Below are positions 7,246 through 16,747 of a DNA stretch of 64,000 nucleotides, piece by piece. Under the pieces are notes generated by a model that was not told the DNA's origin, made no database searches, and saw only the letters and a list, made by a program, of their open reading frames with translations. Each line of letters starts with the position of its first letter. Positions within the stretch are counted from its first letter, which is position 1. The translations under genes and the position numbers were made by a program. This stretch comes from Porphyrobacter sp. CACIAM 03H1 (GTDB taxonomy: Bacteria; Pseudomonadota; Alphaproteobacteria; Sphingomonadales; Sphingomonadaceae): positions 518,417 through 582,416 of the forward strand of contig NZ_CP021378.1 of assembly GCF_002215495.1 (NCBI RefSeq). The letters run 5' to 3'.

Positions 7246-9111
7246 ATGACCAGTCCTCATCTCACAAGACGTCACCTGATCGCTGCGTTTGGCGCGGCCT
7301 CAGCCTTCGCCGCTACGCCAGCTTGGGCGCAAGGGCACAGCATGCACCGGGGCGGCAGCCATGGCCGCGACGGCCCGCGCATTCCTGCGGGCTTTGGTGA
7401 GCTCAGCGGCGAGGTCATCGATCTTGCCGTCGGCAGCGGGCATCGCATTGTTGAAGGGCGACGCGGCCCGGGCATCGCCGTCAATGGCAGTGTCCCCGGC
7501 CCGTTGATCCGGCTGCGCGAAGGGCAGAATGTCCGCCTGAATGTCACCAACAATTTGAGCGAGGATACATCGATCCACTGGCACGGGCTATTGCTCCCGT
7601 TCCAGATGGACGGGGTCCCGGGCATCAGCTTTCCGGGCATCAAGCCGGGCCAGACCTTCACCTACGAATTCCCGGTCCGCCAGGCAGGTACCTATTGGTA
7701 TCACAGCCACTCGGGCTTGCAGGAGCAGTCGGGGCATTATGGCCCTTTGATTATTGACCCGGCAGGCGCCGAACCGGTGGAGTATGATCGCGATTACATT
7801 TTGCTGCTAAGCGACTTCACTGTGCTCGACCCACATTTCATCATGCAGCGGTTGCGCACCGGCGAAGGCTATTTCAACCGCCAGCAAAACACCTGGACCG
7901 ATGACTACCCGATGACCGGCGAAGAACGCCGGATGTGGGCACAGATGCGGATGATGCCGACCGATATCATGGATATTGGCGGGAAGACGTACACGTTTCT
8001 TGCCAACGGACGTGGGCCGGCGGAGGGCATGGAATATCTGTTCAAGCCGGGAGAACGCATCCGGCTGCGTATCATCAATGGATCGGCGCAGAGCTTTTTC
8101 AACGTTCGCATCCCCGGCCTGCCGATGACGATCATCGCAGCAGATGGGCAGAACGTGCGCCCGGTTGAGGTTGACGAATTCCAGATCGGCACTGCCGAAA
8201 TCTATGACGTAATCGTCGAGCCAGGAAATGCCGAAGCCTATGCCATCGTCGGTGAGTCGATGGACCGTTCGGGCATGGCGCTGGCCATGTTGGCGAGTCG
8301 GCCCGGTGCGCGGGCGACCGTTCCTGCGCTGCGCGATCCGCCGCTGCTAACCATGGGCGACATGGGAATGGATCACGGGTCCGGCAGCATGGATCATGGA
8401 GCAATGACGTCCGGTCCTTCCGCAGAAGGTGCAACCGGTGGTGCAACAGGCGCGATGGATCACGCAGCCATGGGACATGGCGACGTGGCCGCCTCTGCCG
8501 ATAGTGGCATGGCAGGCATGGCGATGAGTGGCATGAGCATGGACGGCATGAAGATGCGCGATACCGCGCTGCTCCCGCCCGACGTCGCGATCGGCCCAGG
8601 CATCGACATGGTGTCGATGGCCCCCATCGACAAAATGGGCGATCCCGGCCTTGGACTGCGCGATGTGCCGCACCGGGTGCTCAATTATCGCATGCTCAAG
8701 GCGCTCGAGCCCAACCGCGACACCCGCGAGCCATCGCGGCTGCTCGAACTGCACCTTACTGGCAATATGGAACGTTATATGTGGTCGTTCGACGGGCGGA
8801 TGTATTCTGCCGTCAGCGATGTGCCGATCCGTTTTGCATGGAACGAGCGGGTGCGGGTGAAGCTGGTCAACAACACCATGATGGCGCACCCCATCCATCT
8901 GCACGGCATGTTCTTCGAGCTGGTAAACGGGGAAAGCGCTGCGCTTCAGCCGCGCAAGAACGTCGTGATCGTCCAGCCCGGCGCCAGCGCGCAATTTGAT
9001 CTCACGGCCAATGAACCCGGCGACTGGGCGTTTCACTGCCACCTGATGTATCACATGCATGGCGGGATGATGCAGACTGTGACCGTGGTCGGTCCGGGCG
9101 GCGGTGCATGA
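7246..9111 (+). CDS. copA: Multicopper oxidase, copper resistance protein A
   Basis: A 621-residue periplasmic oxidase that detoxifies Cu(I). The N-terminus has a Tat signal (R8-R9, cleavage near A28). Type 2/3 copper motifs are present: H111-W-H-G, H153-S-H, H548-P-I-H-L-H-G and the type 1 site H597-C-H-x3-H-x4-M. Between residues about 370 and 450 there is an extended insert rich in Met, His, Asp and Gly (repeated M-D-H-G and M-x-G-M units), the copper-loading region of CopA/PcoA proteins. It lies five bases behind cnrH and overlaps copB by ATGA. Confidence 0.95.
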   Translation: MTSPHLTRRHLIAAFGAASAFAATPAWAQGHSMHRGGSHGRDGPRIPAGFGELSGEVIDLAVGSGHRIVEGRRGPGIAVNGSVPGPLIRLREGQNVRLNVTNNLSEDTSIHWHGLLLPFQMDGVPGISFPGIKPGQTFTYEFPVRQAGTYWYHSHSGLQEQSGHYGPLIIDPAGAEPVEYDRDYILLLSDFTVLDPHFIMQRLRTGEGYFNRQQNTWTDDYPMTGEERRMWAQMRMMPTDIMDIGGKTYTFLANGRGPAEGMEYLFKPGERIRLRIINGSAQSFFNVRIPGLPMTIIAADGQNVRPVEVDEFQIGTAEIYDVIVEPGNAEAYAIVGESMDRSGMALAMLASRPGARATVPALRDPPLLTMGDMGMDHGSGSMDHGAMTSGPSAEGATGGATGAMDHAAMGHGDVAASADSGMAGMAMSGMSMDGMKMRDTALLPPDVAIGPGIDMVSMAPIDKMGDPGLGLRDVPHRVLNYRMLKALEPNRDTREPSRLLELHLTGNMERYMWSFDGRMYSAVSDVPIRFAWNERVRVKLVNNTMMAHPIHLHGMFFELVNGESAALQPRKNVVIVQPGASAQFDLTANEPGDWAFHCHLMYHMHGGMMQTVTVVGPGGGA

Positions 9112-10214
9112 GCGTGCGGTCTGTCCTGTCAGCGGCCCTGCTCGGGAGCGCGTTGATCTCCGTTCCGGCCTTCGCTCAGCATCAAGGGCATGCAATGCCC
9201 GCGCCAGCGCCCACACCTGCGCCAGCGCCCGGCGACCGCCATGCCGGCCACGGCATGCCCGCGGCGCCGACAGCGCTTGATCCGGCCGATCCGCACGCGG
9301 GGCACGCCATGCCAGAGCAGCCTGCTACCGCTGAGCCAATCGACCCTCACGCAGGCCATGACATGACGGGTGGGGCGGCCGGGCCTGCCGATTCGATGAT
9401 TGGCATGGACCACAGCACCATGGATCATGGCGCGGTCGACGTTGCCGCGCCTGCTTCTCCGGGACCTGCCATGGAAACCCCGCCGCCACCTGAGGCCGGA
9501 AGCGGTCCACCGCGCGCCGCCGATGCCATCTGGGGCGCCGACGCGATGCGGGCTTCGCGCGAGGAATTGCAACGCACCCATGGCGATTTCCCGGTCTTCT
9601 GGTTTCAGGGCGATCGTTTCGAGACGCAGGTGCGCGACGGTCGTGAGGGCTATCTTTGGGATCTTCAGGGCTATTATGGTGGCCCGACGAGCCGGCTCTG
9701 GTTCAAGAGCGAAGGTGAAGGCACGTTCGGCGAACCGATTGAACAAGCCGAGGTCCAGGCGCTCTACGCGCGGGCCATTGCGCCCTTCTGGGATCTGCAG
9801 GCGGGCGTGCGCCAAGACCTCCGCGGACCCGATACCACGCATGCGGTGATCGGCGTGCAAGGGCTTTCGCCCTATATGTTCGAGGTCGACGCCGCATTGT
9901 TCCTGTCACAGCGTGGCGATCTCACAGCGCGGATCGAGGGCGAGGTCGACCAGCGCATCACTCAACGTCTGATCCTGCAACCGCGCGCCGAGGTGAACCT
10001 GTCGGCGCAGGAAATTCCGCAGCTCGGCACCGGGTCAGGCATCGATTCGGTCGAGGTCGGCGTGCGGCTGCGCTACGAGTTTATTCGCGAATTTGCCCCG
10101 TATATCGGCATCGAGCAAAGTTGGCGCCTCGGCGGCAGCGCCGATTACGCCCGCGCACGCGGCGAGGATCCCAGCGTCACGAACTATCTCGTTGGCATCC
10201 GTTTCTGGTTCTGA
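9108..10214 (+). CDS. copB: Copper resistance protein B, outer membrane
   Basis: A 368-residue protein with a signal peptide (about 1-24), a His/Met/Pro-rich N-terminal region with repeated D-P-H-A-G-H units (about 25-125), and a C-terminal beta-barrel domain of the CopB family ending in Phe-Trp-Phe, the usual outer-membrane terminal aromatic. It binds or sequesters copper at the outer membrane and works with CopA. Its ATG overlaps the copA stop codon. It is slightly longer than classical CopB because of the expanded metal-binding N-terminus. Confidence 0.93.
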   Translation: MSVRSVLSAALLGSALISVPAFAQHQGHAMPAPAPTPAPAPGDRHAGHGMPAAPTALDPADPHAGHAMPEQPATAEPIDPHAGHDMTGGAAGPADSMIGMDHSTMDHGAVDVAAPASPGPAMETPPPPEAGSGPPRAADAIWGADAMRASREELQRTHGDFPVFWFQGDRFETQVRDGREGYLWDLQGYYGGPTSRLWFKSEGEGTFGEPIEQAEVQALYARAIAPFWDLQAGVRQDLRGPDTTHAVIGVQGLSPYMFEVDAALFLSQRGDLTARIEGEVDQRITQRLILQPRAEVNLSAQEIPQLGTGSGIDSVEVGVRLRYEFIREFAPYIGIEQSWRLGGSADYARARGEDPSVTNYLVGIRFWF

Positions 10215-10230
10215 AATAAAGGAGTACCCC

Positions 10231-10620
10231 ATGAAATTCGCATCTCTCCTCGCCGCAATCGCAATGGTCGCCGCTCCGCTTGCAGTTCCGTCCGCTTCGC
10301 TTGCTCACACCAAAGTCGTCGCATCGACACCGGCTGAGGGAACGACTGTTGGCAGCGCCCGCGTGGTCACACTGACCTTCAGTGAAGCTCTGCTCCCGCC
10401 GACGGCGGCAGCAAGCATCGTCATGACCGCGATGCCGGGCATGGCAAACCACGGCGAAATGGCCATCCGCAATTTCACCACCTCTTGGTCCAACGGCAAC
10501 AAAACGATGACACTCACCCTGAAAAAGCCGCTGGCCAAAGGAACCTATGAGGTGCGCTGGCAGGCTGCGGGGGCGGACGGCCATCGTATGACAGGTAAAG
10601 TCAGCTTTATCGTCGGCTGA
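10231..10620 (+). CDS. copC: Periplasmic copper chaperone CopC
   Basis: A 129-residue protein. The ATG at 10231 follows AAAGGAG; the longer open frame upstream overlaps copB and is not used. After signal cleavage at A25 the mature protein starts with His26, the N-terminal 'brace' ligand. D116-G-H118 supplies the other Cu(II) ligands. A Met/His loop (M65, M68, M71, H74, M77) provides the Cu(I) site seen in two-site CopC proteins. It delivers copper to or from the membrane partner CopD encoded directly downstream. Confidence 0.93.
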   Translation: MKFASLLAAIAMVAAPLAVPSASLAHTKVVASTPAEGTTVGSARVVTLTFSEALLPPTAAASIVMTAMPGMANHGEMAIRNFTTSWSNGNKTMTLTLKKPLAKGTYEVRWQAAGADGHRMTGKVSFIVG

Positions 10621-10627
10621 TAATGAG

Positions 10628-11551
10628 ATGGGTGAGCCAACCGAACAGGTTCTGCGGTTTGCTCATTATGCTTTGCTGCTCGGCCTGTTGGGTTGGACGG
10701 CATTTCGGTTGGTTGGGTTGCGTGGCGAGCGCTGGGTGCCTCACGACGAGGGCGGTCACACGCTGATCATCGCAGCGCTTGCGGCACCGGTGGTTTCAAT
10801 CGCCCTGATGCTGGCCTCGATCGCTGCTATGATGGGTGTGCCAATTACAGCGCTCGATTGGCCGATGGCCGAAGCAATGATTGTTGGCACTGACCTTGGC
10901 AAAGCGTTCCTCTTGCGCGAATCTTTGCTCACCTTCGGCTTGTGTGCGTTGTTCATTCGACACCGGACTAGCGTAGGTTTCCCCGTCGCTGCTGCCTGCT
11001 TCGCCGGTGCGCTGCTCACGCTAAGCTGGAGCGGCCATGTGGCTGCGACTGACGGCGGATTGGGCTTGTTCCACCGTCTGAATAACGGCGTACACTTGCT
11101 TGCGGCGAGCTTGTGGGTAGGTGCCATCTGCTGGTTCCTTTTACTGACAATCAAAGCTCACCGGCAGCCCGCTCTTATCCCTACCGATCAGCTGCTTCGC
11201 GTCATGCATGGCTTCGCACCGCTGGGTGTCGGGCTTGTCGCAGCTGTATCTATGACGGGTCTGATAAATGCGCAGCTGATCTTTGGCTTGGAGAACACCA
11301 TAGCCGTTTCCGACACCCCCTATGGCTTGTTGTTAGTCGCAAAAGTGACGTTAGTTGGCGGAATGCTGGCGTTTGGCGCGCACAATGCCCAGATCGGACG
11401 GCGGCATTTTCTGGTTCATGAACGCGACAGTGTGGAGCACTCAGTTGCACTGACGCTCCTGCGTAAAAGCTTGGCAGGCGAGTTGATGTTGGCTGCTGGG
11501 GTGATTGGACTGGTTGCTGTGCTGGGCATGCTGTCTCCAATGACGATGTAG
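10628..11551 (+). CDS. copD: Copper resistance membrane protein CopD
   Basis: A 307-residue inner-membrane protein with about eight hydrophobic helices and conserved His residues in and near them (for example S-G-H-V-A and N-N-G-V-H-L in the middle of the protein), as in CopD/YcnJ proteins that move copper across the inner membrane with CopC. It starts seven bases after copC, completing a cnrYXH-copABCD unit. Just behind its stop codon lies the broken NTF2-like gene, so the end of the operon may have been altered by a deletion. Confidence 0.9.
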   Translation: MGEPTEQVLRFAHYALLLGLLGWTAFRLVGLRGERWVPHDEGGHTLIIAALAAPVVSIALMLASIAAMMGVPITALDWPMAEAMIVGTDLGKAFLLRESLLTFGLCALFIRHRTSVGFPVAAACFAGALLTLSWSGHVAATDGGLGLFHRLNNGVHLLAASLWVGAICWFLLLTIKAHRQPALIPTDQLLRVMHGFAPLGVGLVAAVSMTGLINAQLIFGLENTIAVSDTPYGLLLVAKVTLVGGMLAFGAHNAQIGRRHFLVHERDSVEHSVALTLLRKSLAGELMLAAGVIGLVAVLGMLSPMTM

Positions 11552-11585
11552 ACAGTACGTGGATTGACCACCGAGGGGGAACACA

Positions 11586-11903
11586 GATGCTGCGTTAGCG
11601 CTGCTTGCGGAAGATGTCGTCATCTTTGAATCTGGCGGCGTCGAAAGAGGTCGCGCCGAATATGCCAGCCACCATCTGGAGGCGGACGCTGCCTTTACCG
11701 CCGCTGTAACTCGGAAGCTGGTAAGCCGGACTGATCGAATGCAAGGCGATATGGCGTGGGTTATGAGCGTTGAAACGGTCTCAGGAACGTACCGCACGCG
11801 TGTGATCAACAGCCGGTTGATCGAGACGGTAATTCTCAGGCGGATGAAAGGGCAATGGCGTATCATGCACATCCATTGGTCATCTGCGACAATCAATGGC
11901 TAG
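11586..11903 (+). pseudogene. 5'-truncated NTF2-like (SnoaL/DUF4440-type) protein gene
   Basis: From 11586 a frame runs 105 codons to TAG at 11901-11903. It reads like the C-terminal two thirds of an NTF2-like protein: a D-V-V-I-F-E-S-G-G-V-E strand, an R-A-E-Y-A-S-H-H-L helix and a closing strand ending in H-I-H-W-S. An in-frame TGA lies just upstream and there is no usable start codon, so the N-terminal part is missing. It begins only 34 bases after copD. Some copper clusters carry a small protein of this type at this place, so it is probably a deletion remnant. Confidence 0.6.
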
Positions 11904-11919
11904 AGCACGTGAATTGATG

Positions 11920-13482
11920 TCAGTAAGCAGAACAAAATTCCGAACTTGACAGAGACAATTTTACATAATGTATGTTGTCTGTTGTTTTTGAGCGGGCATA
12001 GATGCCGCCCAGAAGAAAATTGAAGCTGCCATCGAAATCACTAGAGAGAAGAACCTCCGCGCTCCACGATTTTCGGCGCTCCGCCGATCTATCGAAGGAG
12101 AGTGGCGTTTCAGAGCAGCGCGAGTTGCCTTCGAATGCGCCCCTATTACCGTCATCATTGTCGGAAGTGCATAACACGCCCTGTGGTCCGCTCGGTATGA
12201 GGGCTTGGGCGATTGGTGCGAAGTAGGCGGCGGAGCCGGGAACAACTGCGGGCGCCGGCGCAGGAAGACCTGTTGGTATGCCAACAGTCGCAAAACTGGA
12301 TAGCGCATTCAGAGCTGGAGCAAACGTGCTGCGATTCTGAATGCCAAGGAAGTAATCCTGACGGGAGTCGACTTGTGTGTCTTGGTAAATTCCCGTCGCA
12401 GATAGAGAGAGATCCCCCAACCTCTGCTCCAAACGGGCCTGTAACTGTAACTCATCAGCAAAATAAAAAGGCGTATATGCTGTATTGACCACGCGGACAT
12501 CACTGGGTTCGTTAAACCCGCTGAACGCGTCTGGCCCGTACAGGCTTCCGAGACCCAAGGCAGACGGAATGCCCTGAAGGGCGAAAAATTCTTGTGAGCT
12601 AAGCGTAGCGCCGACCGTTGAGTTGGCGTTAGTGATATCAAAATCACGCCGATTGTTCAGGCAGCCAAGAACACCAAGAGGATCACGCTGACAAGTTTGC
12701 TTTTGGTTGCGCAGTCGATTATCTTTTTCACGGAAGTAATAGCCCATCAAGTCTATTGTAGTGTCGACAGTTGGTTCGAACCTTAAAGAGCCTCGGAAGG
12801 CATACATATCACGGTCATCAATGTCCGTTCCGTCGAAGAGATTCGTGGTATACCCGTCCCGATTGAGATAGAAGCCGGCCAATCGGACACCGATCGTGTC
12901 GGTGATTGGAGCGTTAACCATCCCTTCGACCCTGATGCTGTTGTAGTTGCCATATTCCAACTCACCGGACGCTCCGAAGGCCCCCAGGTCGGGTTTCGCT
13001 GTAACGAAATTCACCACCCCGGATGTCGCATTACGTCCGAACAGCGTTCCTTGCGGCCCGCGCAGAACTTCCACTCTTTCTAAATCGAAATATTCTGTTT
13101 CAAATAACCGTGTTCCAAAGAGCGGGGAACCGTTCACATGAATAGCTGTTGCCGCATCACATGTGACGCCTACGCATAGATCACCAATTCCGCGTATTGT
13201 AAAAGATGCGGCGGTGAAATTGCCCTTTGAGAAGGACACGTTTGGCAGTGTTAGTTGTAGATCCGACGCATTTTCAATTTGCTGGCTTCCGAGCGCTTCG
13301 GCGTCAAAAGCGGAAACAGCAATGGGTACCTCTTGAAGGCTTTGCGACTGCCGTTGCGCTGTGACGATGATTACAGAGCTATCCGCATCAGGGCCGCTTT
13401 CAGTATTCTCCTGCGCATTAGCCGCGTGCGGGCAAGCCACAACAACTGCGGCACTCGCCAGTATCATCGCCCTAGTTTTCAT
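11920..13482 (-). pseudogene. TonB-dependent receptor truncated in the beta-barrel
   Basis: 520 codons with a signal peptide (1-23), a plug domain (about 35-165, including the E-V-L-R-G-P-Q-G-T-L-F-G-R-N-A motif) and the first half of the barrel. Family members of this kind run to roughly 750-900 residues and end in an aromatic residue. Here homology stops after a T-D-N-x-x-Y-V strand near codon 502, and an unrelated 18-residue tail ends in Ala-Tyr. The missing barrel half makes function as an outer-membrane receptor unlikely. The break falls on a dif-like sequence at 11958-11985. Confidence 0.75.
11958..11985 (+). other. dif-like 11-6-11 site at the receptor breakpoint
   Basis: The sequence has a XerD-type half (11958-11968) one base from the common ATTTAACATAA form, a 6-base centre and a weaker second half (11975-11985). 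It shares TTTTACATAATGT with a second site at 31818-31845 in the same orientation. It coincides with the point where the TonB receptor loses homology. The half-site match is short and could be chance. Confidence 0.3.
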
Positions 13483-13977
13483 TTTGTATCCTCTCCATTC
13501 GTCGGCTGAGACGTTCTACGCCGCAGCGGCTTGCGATGCTCAAAAGCGCCCACCTTTGGATCGCCCTGAAGCTTTTTTGAGGAGGGGAGAGAGTGCCATC
13601 CTCGCGAGTGAGAAGCTATGCGAAGATGTGAAATTAGTAAAGCCATTTAAGGTTGGTGTTGGATAGCTTGATAGAGCGGAAGCAAGGCACGGTCCTTGCA
13701 GGAATGTCGACCCGTCATGAGAGCACACAAGTCATTGAGACAGCGCTCTCTCCGTCTCCCGTGGTGGTCGAATGAGGTCGCTGGCCTAGTCGGTTGTGAA
13801 GTGCGCGGGTAAGGTTGAAAACAATAAGGGGGCGCCCCGTTCCCGGAGCGCCCCATCCTTGTTCGCCTGTGGCCGACCTCGGTTGCAATGCAATCGCAGG
13901 GCCAAGCGGCCGCCCGCAGCGACGCGACCTTCAGGTCGCGTGAGCAAGCATATCGCACCCCGCTTCGGGTGCGATCA
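13483..13977. other. Intergenic region between two TonB receptors, with hairpins
   Basis: I see no gene here. On the side of the intact receptor there are three hairpins: 13953-13974 (8-base stem, six-base loop), 13923-13940 (7-base stem) and 13829-13854 (7-base stem plus an inner 3-base stem). Read on the minus strand they follow the receptor stop codon, and the last is followed by a T-rich run, so termination of that transcript is the likely role. The remainder should hold the promoter of the truncated receptor. Confidence 0.5.
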
Positions 13978-16317
13978 TTAAAACTCAAACAGAGCTTCGA
14001 TACCCACGTTCCGGCCACGCATCAGCGGTGAGAAGGTGCCGGCGGTGGGTTGCAGTCCGAACGGACGGCGCACGCCAGTCGAGGTTGAACCAGGGAAGGC
14101 CGGACCGAAGGGTACCTGTGTGTCGCCCCCTTCCTGCACCTGATCGAGCAGGTTGCGCCCGTAGATTGAGAGCGACAGCCCGTCGACCGGTGTGTTCCAA
14201 GTAATGTTGGCTTCCAGCATGCTCAAATCGTTCAGCCATCCCAGGTTGTCGTCCGTGTAGGCCGCTTTGTCGCGATATTGGTAGTTCACTCGCGTGAGGA
14301 TGTTACTGCTCCCGAGGTCGAGTTCGTGGATGAAACCGGCACCCACAGTGACCGGCGAGACGCGCGGTATGCTAAGGCCGAGCGAATCCGCCGGATTACC
14401 GGTGATACCGTCGGAACTGCCGATATTGAACAATAGGCTGTCGTATTCCGCGTCAATCAGGCCGAGGTTAGCGGTGAAAACCAGCGAGTCCGACACCCGC
14501 ATGCGGGCTTCGGCGTCAATGCCCATGATGGTGGCATCGGCAGTATTAACAATATTCTGAACGACGCCCGAAGGGCCTGCCGTGTTCACCTCACGCTGCA
14601 TATTGCCGATCTTGGTCACATAACCAGCAAGATTGAGTGTAAACGAACGGTCGGCCGTCTGGAACTTGCCCCCGACTTCGTAGGTGTCGACCTGCTCTTC
14701 GTCGAAGCCCAGCGCGCCATCGGTAGCAGCAAGAATGCGATTGAACAACGCGACGTCGGTTATGCGGAAGTTGTAGCCACCCGAACGGAAGCCGCGGCTC
14801 CAGTGCCCATAGACCTGGCTGTTTGCGAACTCGTATTGTAAACCGAGCTTTGGCGAGACGTTGCGGAAACGCACGCGATCTGTGAAGCCGTTGCTCTCTC
14901 CGGGAACGAAGGGGTTGGTGCCCGATGTCGGGCAGGTGCCTTGGACCACCGAACAGCTTGGCCGCGGACGGATGAAGGTGACGCCTGCATCCTTAGTTTC
15001 CTGATTCCAGCGGATGCCCGCGATCAGCGAAAGATTGTCAACAAATTCCCACTGGGCGTTGGCGAACACACCGATTACTTCGTGGTTCTGCGAACCGCCG
15101 CCCCAGAAGCGCGGGGGTTGCAGGTTCACCGGCAGGTCACGGCGCAGGCTGCGTTCTTCGGTGTAGGCAAGATCTTGTTCGAACCAAAACCCGCCAACGG
15201 TCAAGTCTAGGCTGTCGAGCGAAATTGCATAACGCAGCTCGTTTGAAAATTGCTCCTGTGCCGTCTCGGTCGTTGAATGGAACAGAAAGAGAGGTGTGGC
15301 GTCGATATCGCCGAGGGTGGTGGCGTCATACTTGCGCCAGCCGAACACGTTGGTCAGTGTGCCGGCACCGATATCAACCGTCGCGGTAAGTGAACCGGTC
15401 CAGATTTCGTTCGCGTAATTGCCCGGCTCATCAATCGAGAAATCGAACGAATTTCGGTCAAAAAGAGCCCGGTTCTGGCTGGACGGGCCGTCGCCGTCGC
15501 TCTCGAAGTAGTCGAGCTTGCCGAGCAGGGTCAGGCCGCCGAGGCGGGCTTCCAGCGCGCCACGCAGGATCTTGGTTTCGGCTGCACCGTGGTTCGAATT
15601 GTCGAACAGGTTCGTGAAGTAGCCTTCGTCCTTGTTGTAATAGGCGCCGACCTTGAACAGCAGCACGTCCTCGACGATCGGGCCGCTCAGCACGCCGCTG
15701 ACGGTGTAGTTGGCGCCGCCGCGGCCGCCATCGACCGGGCCGTCGACCGCCGCGCGGAACTTGCCGCGGAAGTCCTCGGTCGGGTTGCCGGTGTTGATCA
15801 CCACCGCGCCGCCGGTGACGTTGCGGCCAAACAGCACACCCTGCGGGCCGCGCAGCACTTCAACGCTATCGAGGTCGAACAGGTCGAACACCACGCCCCC
15901 GTTGATGCCGAGATACACGCCGTCAACGAAGACGCCCACGGTCGGGTCGATCGAGGGGATCGACGAGTTGATGCCGACGCCACGGATCGTGAAGTTGGCC
16001 GCGCCGCGGGTCGTGCCCACATCGTCGAGACTGACACTCGGCGCTTGAAACGAGAGGCCAGCGATGTTGCGGATCTTGAAAGCTTCGAGTGTACTGGCGT
16101 TGAACGCCGTTACGGCCAGCGGCACGTCCTGCACGTTCTCGGCATCCTTGGTCTTGGTTCCGGTAACGAGAATTTCGTTGATCGCGTCGAGCGAGTTAGC
16201 ACTCGTCTCTTGCTGGTTTTGGGGCTCGGCGTCCTGAGCGTGCGCGGCAAATGGGCTTATGGCAGCCGTGGAAAGCAGCAATGCCAACGAGCGTCGCAAA
16301 AGGATATGTTTCTGCAT
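13978..16317 (-). CDS. TonB-dependent outer membrane receptor
   Basis: A complete 779-residue receptor. It has a signal peptide (1-28), a TonB-box-like stretch (I-N-E-I-L-V-T-G near 46-53), a plug domain with V-E-V-L-R-G-P-Q-G-V-L-F-G-R-N, and a full 22-strand-type barrel ending in the outer-membrane signature F-E-F. Its style resembles sphingomonad receptors for sterol-like, xenobiotic or siderophore ligands. The substrate cannot be inferred. It lies behind the truncated receptor, in the same direction but with a 495-base gap and terminator-like hairpins between them, so it is probably a separate transcript. Confidence 0.92.
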   Translation of the reverse strand: MQKHILLRRSLALLLSTAAISPFAAHAQDAEPQNQQETSANSLDAINEILVTGTKTKDAENVQDVPLAVTAFNASTLEAFKIRNIAGLSFQAPSVSLDDVGTTRGAANFTIRGVGINSSIPSIDPTVGVFVDGVYLGINGGVVFDLFDLDSVEVLRGPQGVLFGRNVTGGAVVINTGNPTEDFRGKFRAAVDGPVDGGRGGANYTVSGVLSGPIVEDVLLFKVGAYYNKDEGYFTNLFDNSNHGAAETKILRGALEARLGGLTLLGKLDYFESDGDGPSSQNRALFDRNSFDFSIDEPGNYANEIWTGSLTATVDIGAGTLTNVFGWRKYDATTLGDIDATPLFLFHSTTETAQEQFSNELRYAISLDSLDLTVGGFWFEQDLAYTEERSLRRDLPVNLQPPRFWGGGSQNHEVIGVFANAQWEFVDNLSLIAGIRWNQETKDAGVTFIRPRPSCSVVQGTCPTSGTNPFVPGESNGFTDRVRFRNVSPKLGLQYEFANSQVYGHWSRGFRSGGYNFRITDVALFNRILAATDGALGFDEEQVDTYEVGGKFQTADRSFTLNLAGYVTKIGNMQREVNTAGPSGVVQNIVNTADATIMGIDAEARMRVSDSLVFTANLGLIDAEYDSLLFNIGSSDGITGNPADSLGLSIPRVSPVTVGAGFIHELDLGSSNILTRVNYQYRDKAAYTDDNLGWLNDLSMLEANITWNTPVDGLSLSIYGRNLLDQVQEGGDTQVPFGPAFPGSTSTGVRRPFGLQPTAGTFSPLMRGRNVGIEALFEF

Positions 16318-16747
16318 GATGACCTCTCAATTTTTGTCTGTTTTGGCTATTGCGTTTTGCGGATGCATCGCTTGGCGTCAACTGGACAGAGCTACCAATT
16401 TCACACTGTGACCAACCTGCAACATCGAGGCAGCCCAGCTGCACGCGAGACGGCGAGTCGTATGCGCGATCCTGGCGACTACTTGCCCGGGTCCGCCTTT
16501 GGCTCGGCCTGCCCTGCCGTTATTGTGCTGGGAACGGTTAGAGGCCGGCCAAGGGGATACGCCGTGGAGCTAATGGCAGACCGCGATCGCTGTGAGCATG
16601 CAGTCTTGGCAAGAATCTCTCACTGACAGGACTGATCGCTTCTGATGCAGCAGAACGGGATTTGGCGGTGGGCGGACCAGAATGTCTCAGCATTTCTTAC
16701 CGGTCTGCGAAGAAAGGCGTGAGCTGAACCGCAAAGGGGGGGCATGA
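16318..16747. other. Intergenic region with no recognised gene
   Basis: About 430 bases between the receptor start and the end of the tetR gene. The open frames here are short, lack ribosome sites and resemble nothing I know. The receptor promoter must lie at the left side, where the sequence turns AT-richer just before the ATG at 16317. Confidence 0.5.

Noticed and set aside
8347..9216. 289-codon minus-strand frame over copA
   Set aside because: His/Arg-rich mirror of the Met/His-rich copA insert.
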